Assembly: GCA_009780275.1 (NCBI GenBank)
Contig: WRAI01000003.1
Coordinates: 48,779-112,778, forward strand
Source: Oscillospiraceae bacterium
GTDB taxonomy: Bacteria > Bacillota > Clostridia > Oscillospirales > UBA929
Reading direction: 5' to 3'
DNA length: 64,000 bases
The notes beneath the pieces were generated by a model. That model was not told the origin of the DNA. It made no database searches and saw only the letters and a program-made list of their open reading frames with translations. The stretch's first letter is position 1; every line of letters begins with the position of its first letter. Positions 50,425 through 57,636 of this stretch are shown here, piece after piece. Both the position numbers and the translations under genes were made by a program.

Positions 50425-51360
50425 TCAAAGCGGTTGCCCGCATTGCGAACACATGGTAAACGCTGAAAGGTTCCAGCCGCCACAGGCTTGGCACTGCGCC
50501 GTCGTCCCAACGTCAATCGGCGCGTCTATCCCTATCATCCCAATCGCCAACGCCTCTTGCTGCGCGCGCTTGCCGAACGCAACGCCCTTGATATCCAATA
50601 CGCACAGCGTAACAATCCCCAGCCAAAGCACCAAATGCAAAATCACACCGATGCCTAACGAAGGCGCGCGCCCATCAAAACTACCTGTAATACTTTGTAA
50701 AAAACCGCCAAACGAATTGCTTGCGTCCAGCAAGGCAATCAAGCTGCCGTACGCACCAATAACAGCAACGCCGAGAATAAACTTCTTACTGCGTTTGGCA
50801 AACAAAACAGCCGCTGCCAGCGCAACCAGCGGTACAAACAACGCCACGCCCATGTTCAACGACTGCGGAATTCTAAACTCGCCCCAACTTATATCAATAT
50901 TTTGGCCGATCACCGCACCAAAACCGGAAATATTGATCGCTCTCGAAGCCTCGGCTACACTGCCGTTCCAATGTGTATGAGCCGGCATCCGATATGTGAC
51001 AACAGGCAGAAACAAACTGCCCAACAGCAAAATACACCCCACCAAAGCCAGCAACTGATACCGCGAAAACCCAAAGGCAGTTGCTATTTGCCCGGCAGGC
51101 ATTTCAGCAATTTGCGGAACATGCAGGGGCGCATCCCCTACAAACGATTCGGCTTGCACAGTTTCAGCCTGCGGCACAATTTTTTCTTCCGCCGCAACCA
51201 TAGCAAGCGGCTCAACCGGTGCTTGAAATTGCGGAATGCCTCCGGTCGAGGCCGCCGTTTCGATAGCCGGCGAAGGCGCAGCCTCTACGGGCGTTTCGGC
51301 AGCGCTCCCCTCTGGCGGCGCAAATGTAACAGGACGCTCAAACTTAGGCGTTTCACTCAT
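50425..51360 (-). CDS. Zinc-ribbon membrane protein, C-terminal ribbon
   Basis: A 311-residue protein. A proline/alanine/glutamate-rich N-terminal part (1-~108) without membrane segments precedes four to five hydrophobic helices (from about 109), and the C-terminus is a zinc ribbon 'CQACGGWNLSAFTMCSQCGQ' (four Cys). The N-terminal linker includes an in-frame palindromic repeat encoding VGDAPLHVP (51114-51141) that also occurs in metG. Function unknown. It follows rpe by 57 bases. Confidence 0.68.
   Translation of the reverse strand: MSETPKFERPVTFAPPEGSAAETPVEAAPSPAIETAASTGGIPQFQAPVEPLAMVAAEEKIVPQAETVQAESFVGDAPLHVPQIAEMPAGQIATAFGFSRYQLLALVGCILLLGSLFLPVVTYRMPAHTHWNGSVAEASRAINISGFGAVIGQNIDISWGEFRIPQSLNMGVALFVPLVALAAAVLFAKRSKKFILGVAVIGAYGSLIALLDASNSFGGFLQSITGSFDGRAPSLGIGVILHLVLWLGIVTLCVLDIKGVAFGKRAQQEALAIGMIGIDAPIDVGTTAQCQACGGWNLSAFTMCSQCGQPL
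51114..51141 (-). repeat. 28-bp palindromic element inside a zinc-ribbon membrane protein gene, in frame
   Basis: On the minus strand the element starts GTAGGGGAT and ends CATGTTCCGC, with AGGGG/CCCCT arms. It encodes VGDAPLHVP, in the same reading frame as the copy in metG (VGDIVPDVP). The first eight and the last nine bases of the two 28-bp copies are identical, while the middle differs. Confidence 0.6.
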
Positions 51361-51417
51361 GTATATATCGCTCCTTATTTGTTGTCAACAATATGTAGAG
51401 GCGGATGATTTCCTTTA

Positions 51418-52068
51418 TTATAACACAGAATGCAGCGTTTGCAAAGCCTCTTTTATCGATCTGTCTTTGGGAAAGCAGTTCGCGCCCACAACAAGCCATT
51501 CCGCGCCATGCTCCGCACATAGTTTCGCATTATGCGCACCCACACTACCGTCAACTTGCAAAATAAACTCATGCCCATGCTTAGCGCGCAACTCACACAA
51601 AACATCCAAATTGCGTAGCGCCGATTCAATAAACGACTGCCCTGCAAACCCTGGCTCAACCGTCATGCACAGCACAAAATCAACGTGCGGCAAAACGCTT
51701 TCCAATACAGCTGCGTCGGTCGCCGGCCCGATAGCAATGCCTGCCTTTGCTCCCATTGCTTTAATCTCGTTGAGCAGTTTGATAGGGAAGTTGACAGCTT
51801 CATAGTGAAACGAAACCGCCGCCGCTAACCCTTTCAGCCGCGGTAAATACGTGCCCGGATTATCCAGCATCAAATGCACATCCAACGGCAACGCCGTCGC
51901 TTTCGCCATCGCCTCAACGACATGAAATCCAATGGCAATATTGGGTACAAAATGCCCGTCCATCACGTCAACGTGCAGCATTTCAACGCCTGCCACCTCC
52001 AATTCGGCAATATCCCGCGCCATATTCATCGGGTCGGCGCACAGCATAGACGGTAAAATAATTGGCAT
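51418..52068 (-). CDS. rpe: Ribulose-phosphate 3-epimerase
   Basis: Interconverts ribulose-5-phosphate and xylulose-5-phosphate in the pentose phosphate pathway. The 216-residue TIM barrel has 'PIILPSMLCADPMNMARDIA', 'MLHVDVMDGHFVPNIAIGF', 'LDVHLMLDNPGTYL', 'DFVLCMTVEPGFAGQSFIES' and 'QVDGSVGAHNAKLCAEHGAE'. The metal ligands (His, Asp, His, Asp) fall in these motifs. The ATG at 52068 follows AAGGAG. Confidence 0.95.
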   Translation of the reverse strand: MPIILPSMLCADPMNMARDIAELEVAGVEMLHVDVMDGHFVPNIAIGFHVVEAMAKATALPLDVHLMLDNPGTYLPRLKGLAAAVSFHYEAVNFPIKLLNEIKAMGAKAGIAIGPATDAAVLESVLPHVDFVLCMTVEPGFAGQSFIESALRNLDVLCELRAKHGHEFILQVDGSVGAHNAKLCAEHGAEWLVVGANCFPKDRSIKEALQTLHSVL

Positions 52069-52182
52069 AAATTTTCTCCTTCGTATTTAGTAGAATTATA
52101 CATTAACTTGCTAAAAAGTCAACAACACGCGCCATAAAAGCCCCACGGGTTCTAACGAGTGCAGCCCTTTGGTTCTGCTTGA

Positions 52183-53133
52183 TTACTTTTGTGCGTCTCG
52201 GTTCAGTACCTTATTACCTAATTTTTTATCATGTTCTACTCCCTTTTTAATGTACTCTTCAAACTCTTCCTCTTTTATATTCTCCCTCGTTTTAGAGCAA
52301 GAGCCTCCGAAAACCTTCACCCCTACTGATATATCCTTACGAAATTCCTTTCTAAGCGGCTTATCATCCTCTTTCAGATAGTTATTGTATTTTTCAAGCA
52401 ATTTACGCTTATCTTCGTCTTTAGCATCAAGTTCTTTCATTGAAGCCCAAAGATTTAAGTTAACACCTTGCTCTTTTCTTCTGCTAATAAAGTAATGTGC
52501 GAAATATGGCTCGTCTTGATTGCCCGGTGGCGGCAATATGCGCTCAAGATTTTTCGTTGTAAACGAAATGAACGTCCTAGTTACTTTGATAGGTTTGAAC
52601 CCCTCAAATTTTTCCAAACACTTAACCATGCTCCACTCTTTCGAGAATAACGGATCCGTATTATCTTTGCTTTGCTCTATATCTTCCTTTCCATCGACAT
52701 CAGCTATTTTTTCAATTTTCGCAATAATTTCGTCAATAAGGGCATCAATTATGCCGGCATCTTTCTTGCCGTCTTTTGAATCTAGCTTTTCCGCTTGGTA
52801 GAGCATAGCATAAATTTCTTTCATAGTATCATAGTCTGTCTCTTCATCTTTACAATCTTTATTCTTTTTATCTGTTTTCTCCAACAAGAACATATCGCCG
52901 GTGGCGACTACTGAATCCCAAGCTGGTGTGACAATGCTGCTTATTACGCCTGAGCCTCTATCTCTTAATAATTGTCCTATTTTTTTAAACTCATTGTTCA
53001 ATGTCTCCCTTACCTCAATATTACGTTTTTTCTCTTTATGCTCCTCAACAAAACGATCAGTCAAAAGTGCAAGCAAAACACCAAAAAGACTTCCTATAAA
53101 CGCATAGAGTATTTGCATAGCTTCCATATGCAT
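52183..53133 (-). CDS. AT-rich membrane-anchored protein of unknown function
   Basis: A 316-residue protein with one N-terminal transmembrane helix ('ILYAFIGSLFGVLLALLTDR') and a long hydrophilic, strongly charged cytoplasmic body rich in Lys, Glu and Asp ('KEKKRNIEVRETLNNEFKKI', 'EKTDKKNKDCKDEETDY'). The base composition of this stretch (52.18-53.13 kb) is visibly more AT-rich than that of its neighbours, and codon use favours AAA, GAT and TTT, which points to recent transfer. It has no recognisable domain. The neighbouring genes are unrelated. It may be an accessory (defence or stress) gene; that is guesswork. Confidence 0.65.
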   Translation of the reverse strand: MHMEAMQILYAFIGSLFGVLLALLTDRFVEEHKEKKRNIEVRETLNNEFKKIGQLLRDRGSGVISSIVTPAWDSVVATGDMFLLEKTDKKNKDCKDEETDYDTMKEIYAMLYQAEKLDSKDGKKDAGIIDALIDEIIAKIEKIADVDGKEDIEQSKDNTDPLFSKEWSMVKCLEKFEGFKPIKVTRTFISFTTKNLERILPPPGNQDEPYFAHYFISRRKEQGVNLNLWASMKELDAKDEDKRKLLEKYNNYLKEDDKPLRKEFRKDISVGVKVFGGSCSKTRENIKEEEFEEYIKKGVEHDKKLGNKVLNRDAQK

Positions 53134-53265
53134 TTTGTTCCTTTCTCTCTGATAATAGCTAAATATAAACTAAAAGTCTTGCAAGGCCAATGGCTAAGTC
53201 AATAACACGTGCCCTCCGCGTCCCACAGCAGTTTCCAAAGGATACAACTATTTATAGGGGTTCGG

Positions 53266-54030
53266 CTAACCAAGTGTTCCTCGTGCAAACTCAAGATTGG
53301 CGAGAAGTTCAAAAATGTCGGCTTCACTAGGAAAGTTATATAACCTCGTTCGGACGCGCAAATCCTCTATCTTAAAAACAAAATATGCCTGGAACATATT
53401 TCCGTCAACAGATAAATTGCCATCACCGGAATAAGTCATATAGTAAGCAATAACACTCTGCCTCCCCAAATTTGCAAATCGCTCCGTCACGTCAACCAAC
53501 TCCGCACCCATAAATCGGTAGATTTCCAGTGACTCATAAAAACTGTCGCCAACGAATTCAATACTAAAATCGTACCTCAGCCGCTGTAAATCATCCATCA
53601 CTCGTGTATCATAAGACACGCTGACAGAGTCTCCTTGACGTCCATACGATATGCCTGTCCAATCCACATTAATAGGGATTGGTGTCCGCTCAACCGTCGC
53701 AAGAAAACGTTCCATATGTTTTAACGTCTGTTCACCGTTATGTGTGTCGCGCAGGAATTCTTCCAATCCGGCCTCATCGTTGTTCAGCACCAACTCACGG
53801 AGTATTGGCAACTGCACGCTTGCGTCATTAAGACCAAAATGCCACGTTAACTCTGATATCGGCACATCTTCGTTGCCGCTAATATTTCCGCGGAAGTTTT
53901 CCGGCTCATCAAACATAAATTGCATCTGTTCATTCGGTGTTTGTTGCCCGCGCGTTAGACAAAAAGCAAGTGCACCGATAACAAGTAATACTGCAGCAGC
54001 TATTGGAATGTAAATTTTCTTGTTGTTCAT
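53266..54030 (-). CDS. Membrane-anchored extracytoplasmic protein, function unknown
   Basis: A 254-residue protein with an N-terminal membrane segment ('IYIPIAAAVLLVIGALAFCL', about 6-25) and a hydrophilic extracytoplasmic body ('WTGISYGRQGDSVSVSYDTR', 'DFSIEFVGDSFYESLEIYRF'). The segment has a Cys but not a clean lipobox, so it is more likely an uncleaved anchor. No known domain is recognised. Codon use is like the neighbours, unlike the AT-rich gene beside it. Confidence 0.65.
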   Translation of the reverse strand: MNNKKIYIPIAAAVLLVIGALAFCLTRGQQTPNEQMQFMFDEPENFRGNISGNEDVPISELTWHFGLNDASVQLPILRELVLNNDEAGLEEFLRDTHNGEQTLKHMERFLATVERTPIPINVDWTGISYGRQGDSVSVSYDTRVMDDLQRLRYDFSIEFVGDSFYESLEIYRFMGAELVDVTERFANLGRQSVIAYYMTYSGDGNLSVDGNMFQAYFVFKIEDLRVRTRLYNFPSEADIFELLANLEFARGTLG

Positions 54031-54085
54031 GGTGCAAATCTTTCCTTTATATCAATTATGTTAAGTATAACGGATTTTTCCATCG

Positions 54086-54241
54086 TCACATTATGTGGAT
54101 ATGCTCGATTTCATGCAAACCGATATTGCCGATAAGTATATGACTGTCACGCAGTACAATAGCGTATACATGTTGTCCCTCAGCAGCAAACTGTTCTAAT
54201 ATTTTCTATACCATTCCGCTGTTCACAAGCAATATTTCTAC
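54086..54241 (-). pseudogene. GNAT acetyltransferase fragment
   Basis: Directly after the PfkB kinase gene, the minus strand translates to 'KILEQFAAEGQHVYAIVLRD' and 'SHILIGNIGLHEIEHIHIM' with an in-frame TAG before it (54206-54208) and a TGA behind it. The order 'YAIVLRD...LIGNIGLHEIEH' is the typical central part of RimJ/RimL-type GNAT proteins. The acetyl-CoA loop and the rest are missing, so this is a decayed fragment. Confidence 0.5.
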
Positions 54242-54249
54242 ATTTTGCA

Positions 54250-55101
54250 TCACACACACACCTGACTGATATGTGTTGCCGCCAGCGCATTGGCAAACTT
54301 AACCGCCTCATCCAAACACTTTCCCTGCCAATATTTGACTGTAAATGCAGCTGTAAACACATCGCCCGCGCCCGTTGTGTCAACAACATCTACCAGCTCG
54401 GCAGCATGGTGCGTTGTCACGCCGTCATGGCGCAGTATGGCGCCTTTATCGCCCATCTTGATCAATAAAATCGGTGCGATATCATTCAACGCCGCCATCA
54501 CCAACTCCGGATGTTCGTGTATGGAGTGACCAGTCAGTATCTGTGCCTCATGTTCATTCGGTGTAAAAACAGTTACACCTTTGGGGATGCACACCTGCGC
54601 CAATGGCAGCGCGGGCGCAGGGTCCATCACAACGGCAATCCCCAACGCTGCCGCCATCGTCACCGTATCCATCACAACGTCAAGCGGCAGCTCCCACTGC
54701 ACTATGACAACATCCCACGGCTGCTGCAACGCTTCAGCAACCATCTCACGTGTAACACAATCATTTGCTCCAGCATAGACAACAATGCGATTCTGTCCTG
54801 CAAAATCGACGGTAATATACGCCGAACCCGTCGATTTTTGAGGTGTTTTTTGGATAAACTGAGTGTCAACCCCCATCTTTCGCAACGATTTCAGCATGGC
54901 CTCCCCATGCTCATCGTCACCCACACATCCAACCATGCCCGTATGCACGTCTAGTCTCGCACACACCGCGGCCTGATTGCCTCCTTTTCCGCCTGGGCAA
55001 TAACGTACATCTCCTGCCCAAACAGTCTCTCCATCTAACGGTGCCCGCGCCACTGAGAATACGATATCATGATTAATACTACCTACAACAAGTATTCGCA
55101 T
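54250..55101 (-). CDS. rbsK: PfkB-family sugar kinase, ribokinase-like
   Basis: A 283-residue PfkB carbohydrate kinase most like ribokinase, phosphorylating ribose (or a related sugar) in the cytoplasm. 'ILVVGSINHDIVFSVARAPL', 'GGKGGNQAAVCARLDVHTGM' and the signature 2 'DVVDTTGAGDVFTAAFTVKY', with the catalytic Asp in GAGD, are diagnostic. No ribose transport genes (rbsABC) or regulator adjoin it. Length is slightly below the usual 300 residues but the domain looks complete. Confidence 0.88.
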   Translation of the reverse strand: MRILVVGSINHDIVFSVARAPLDGETVWAGDVRYCPGGKGGNQAAVCARLDVHTGMVGCVGDDEHGEAMLKSLRKMGVDTQFIQKTPQKSTGSAYITVDFAGQNRIVVYAGANDCVTREMVAEALQQPWDVVIVQWELPLDVVMDTVTMAAALGIAVVMDPAPALPLAQVCIPKGVTVFTPNEHEAQILTGHSIHEHPELVMAALNDIAPILLIKMGDKGAILRHDGVTTHHAAELVDVVDTTGAGDVFTAAFTVKYWQGKCLDEAVKFANALAATHISQVCV

Positions 55102-55220
55102 GCTCCGCCGCCTTTCATGTTTTTACTTTATTATATACTCATTCCCCCAAAATTTCAACCTTGCAAAATCCAAAAGCTTGTGATAAAATGAGAAAAACTT
55201 TGCGGTGGAGGAATCTCGCC

Positions 55221-55868
55221 ATGTTACAGGTCACACAATCCAACGTCATGAACTTCCCAAATGCCATACGCGGTGCGCGCAACCCCATGAACAGTTGGGC
55301 AAAATCGGATAGCTATGAAACACCAGACGGCGGCTATTTTCTGGGTCCGAATGACCTAAACTTAGCGTCGCGCCTATGCCGCGCCGGCAGCGACCATCGC
55401 AAATTTATGCGGCAAATTTTTGTCAGCGTTGATATCCTCGCGCCATTATACTGGTGGAAAGAGTTTGACACGTATAAAGTCGGCACAGTCGCCAACTCAA
55501 CCTCAACGATGCATAAAATGCATTCCAAGCCGTTCTCCATCAGCGATTTCAGCTACGACCAACTCATCACTGAAAGCAGCACAATGATGCAAGAAATTGT
55601 CGAACATCTCGAAACGCTGCGTCTACGCTACCTTGACGGACGCGACAAACAAATTTGGTACACCATGATTCAATTACTGCCATCAAGCTACAATCAGCTT
55701 CGTACAGTAACACTGAACTACGAAAATTTAGTCAGCATGCATAACCAGCGGCGCAATCACAAACTAGCTGAATGGCACGTTTTTTGTGATTGGATTGAAT
55801 CGTTGCCTTATGCTAATGAGCTGATTTTGATGAAAGCGAGTACGTCGGATGAACCTAACAATCACTAA
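55221..55868 (+). CDS. Phage-type conserved protein, ThyX-like (tentative)
   Basis: A 215-residue protein. The ATG at 55221 follows GGAGG. Distinct segments are 'YFLGPNDLNLASRLCRAGSD', 'HRKFMRQIFVSVDILAPLYW', 'WKEFDTYKVGTVANSTSTMH', 'QLLPSSYNQLRTVTLNYENL' and 'RRNHKLAEWHVFCDWIESLP'. Proteins with this pattern occur, as I recall, in phages, prophages and gut Firmicutes; their fold resembles flavin-dependent thymidylate synthase in overall layout but the ThyX signature is not present, so the function is open. The gene overlaps ilvE by 20 bases. Confidence 0.6.
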   Translation: MLQVTQSNVMNFPNAIRGARNPMNSWAKSDSYETPDGGYFLGPNDLNLASRLCRAGSDHRKFMRQIFVSVDILAPLYWWKEFDTYKVGTVANSTSTMHKMHSKPFSISDFSYDQLITESSTMMQEIVEHLETLRLRYLDGRDKQIWYTMIQLLPSSYNQLRTVTLNYENLVSMHNQRRNHKLAEWHVFCDWIESLPYANELILMKASTSDEPNNH

Positions 55869-56910
55869 AACAACAGCACCTAAAACCAAGCCGGAAATTG
55901 CCGCGCTAGGATTTGGCAGACATTTTTCCGACCATATGCTGGTTGTCGATTACGAGACAAGTGCAGGTTGGCACGACGCACGCATTGTGCCGTACGCACC
56001 ATTTAGCCTTGATCCGGCAGCGATGGTTTTCCACTACGCACAAGAGGCGTTCGAAGGTTTGAAGGCTTACCCCACAGACGATGGCAGCATTCAGCTCTTT
56101 CGTCCGCAGGAGAATTTCAAACGATTTAATAAGTCTTGTGAGCGGCTGTGCATGGCGAAGATTGATGAAGATTTCGCGTTGGAATCACTCAAGGAACTGT
56201 TGCGTATTGATGCCGACTGGGTGCCGCGCGGCAAGGGGACAAGCCTATATATCCGCCCTTTTATCATTGCCACTGACCCGTTTTTGGGCGTTCGCGCCTC
56301 GCAACGGTACATTTACAGCGTAATTCTGTCGCCCGTGGGGGCGTACTACCCCGAAGGCTTGAATCCTGTAAAAATCATTATTGAAGTCGAAGACGTCCGC
56401 GCAGTGCGCGGCGGTACTGGCGCGGCTAAGATAGGCGGCAACTACGCCGGCACCATCCGCGCACAAGTCCGCGCACAAGAAAAAGGCTACACGCAAGTAC
56501 TGTGGCTTGATGCGGTGGAACGCAAGTACATCGAAGAAGTCGGCACCATGCATATGTTTTTCCAAATCGGCAACGAGATTGTTACGCCGTCCTTAGATGG
56601 CACGATTTTGGAGGGCATCACACGCGATTCGGTCATTCATATGTTGCACGCTTGGGGGCATACCGTCATTGAGCGCAAAATCAGCATCGACGAATTGCAT
56701 GAGGCGTTGCAAAACGGGCAGCTCAAAGAAGCTTTTGGCACGGGTACGGCAGCGGCGATTAGCCCTGTAGGACAACTGAGCTACCAGGGCGTAGATTATG
56801 CGGTTAATGCCGGAAAGACCGGTGAAATCGCGGCAAAGTTATACGATACACTAACGGGCATTCAGTGGGGACGTATTGTCGACCCGTATGGATGGACAAT
56901 ACGGGTATAA
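55849..56910 (+). CDS. ilvE: Branched-chain amino acid aminotransferase
   Basis: Transfers the amino group to or from valine, leucine and isoleucine (class IV PLP aminotransferase). The 353-residue protein has 'GFGRHFSDHMLVVDYETSAG', 'VFHYAQEAFEGLKAYPTDDG', the catalytic Lys194 in 'GGTGAAKIGGNYAGTIRAQV', 'EVGTMHMFFQIGNEIVTPSL' and 'GTGTAAAISPVGQLSYQGVD'. The ATG at 55849 lies within the preceding gene, so it is translationally coupled to a gene of quite different type. A strong bidirectional terminator follows. Confidence 0.96.
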   Translation: MNLTITKTTAPKTKPEIAALGFGRHFSDHMLVVDYETSAGWHDARIVPYAPFSLDPAAMVFHYAQEAFEGLKAYPTDDGSIQLFRPQENFKRFNKSCERLCMAKIDEDFALESLKELLRIDADWVPRGKGTSLYIRPFIIATDPFLGVRASQRYIYSVILSPVGAYYPEGLNPVKIIIEVEDVRAVRGGTGAAKIGGNYAGTIRAQVRAQEKGYTQVLWLDAVERKYIEEVGTMHMFFQIGNEIVTPSLDGTILEGITRDSVIHMLHAWGHTVIERKISIDELHEALQNGQLKEAFGTGTAAAISPVGQLSYQGVDYAVNAGKTGEIAAKLYDTLTGIQWGRIVDPYGWTIRV

Positions 56911-56992
56911 TAGAGGCTTTTTCGGAAGTAGTAGCATTATTGTTATCAGCTGTGATTCCTATCAAACGATGATATTGAACTGACAGAATAGC

Positions 56993-57020
56993 AAAAATCA
57001 CCCCGTACGGGGTGATTTTT
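56993..57020. terminator. Bidirectional terminator after ilvE
   Basis: AAAAATCACCCCGT (56993-57006) and ACGGGGTGATTTTT (57007-57020) form a perfect 14-bp palindrome; CCCC/GGGG with T/A tracts on both sides makes it a good terminator for ilvE and for the convergent lipoprotein gene. Confidence 0.9.
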
Positions 57021-57031
57021 ATTCCACCACG

Positions 57032-57430
57032 CTATCGCACAGCAGGTGTTTGTGACGGCGAAGCCGACGGCATCACCGCCGGAGCAACTGTCGTTTTCGG
57101 TGTCGGCACAGTCGCCATAGGCGCAGCGCCAACCGACGGGTTGTTCGGCGTCGTAACGCGCGGATTTTGCCCTGCGTCACCGCCGCGAGTGTTGCCGTCA
57201 ACACTTCGATCACGGGCCACACCATCACGGCGCATGCCACCACGATTTGCATCATCGCGTATGACGCCGTCGCGCGGCAACACGCCATCACGGCGATGTC
57301 TATCAACACGATGGCCATCATGACCTCTGTTGTCGCGGTTTGGGTCGTTAACATTTCCTCTATGCGCACACGCTGTCATTGTCACCATCAATGCCAAGGC
57401 AGCCAATGCTATGGTAATGAAACGCTTCAT
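57032..57430 (-). CDS. Putative lipoprotein, D/R/G-rich
   Basis: A 132-residue secreted protein. The start 'MKRFITIALAALALMVTMTA' ending at Cys21 ('TMTAC') reads as a lipoprotein signal peptide. The mature part is low-complexity: 'HDGHRVDRHRRDGVLPRDGV' with RDGV repeated, then a P/T/A-rich tail 'TTPNNPSVGAAPMATVPTPK'. No folded domain is recognised; it could be a surface or spore-coat-like spacer. It is convergent with ilvE and reads toward the terminator. Confidence 0.6.
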   Translation of the reverse strand: MKRFITIALAALALMVTMTACAHRGNVNDPNRDNRGHDGHRVDRHRRDGVLPRDGVIRDDANRGGMRRDGVARDRSVDGNTRGGDAGQNPRVTTPNNPSVGAAPMATVPTPKTTVAPAVMPSASPSQTPAVR

Positions 57431-57636
57431 AGGTTCGTCCTCCAAATGAAATTATGGGCTTTGACTTTGAATCGCATTTAGTATGACGCATGATAAGATT
57501 TTGATACTGGAAATTTTTTTTGAACGCAAAATATTGGCTGTCACGACACAAGGCAATTTAAGATGTGGGGATAGTTTGCTTGGCGCTTTTTTATTGACAT
57601 ATAATAATCCTCCTGTTTCTTCCGAAAATATAAACA

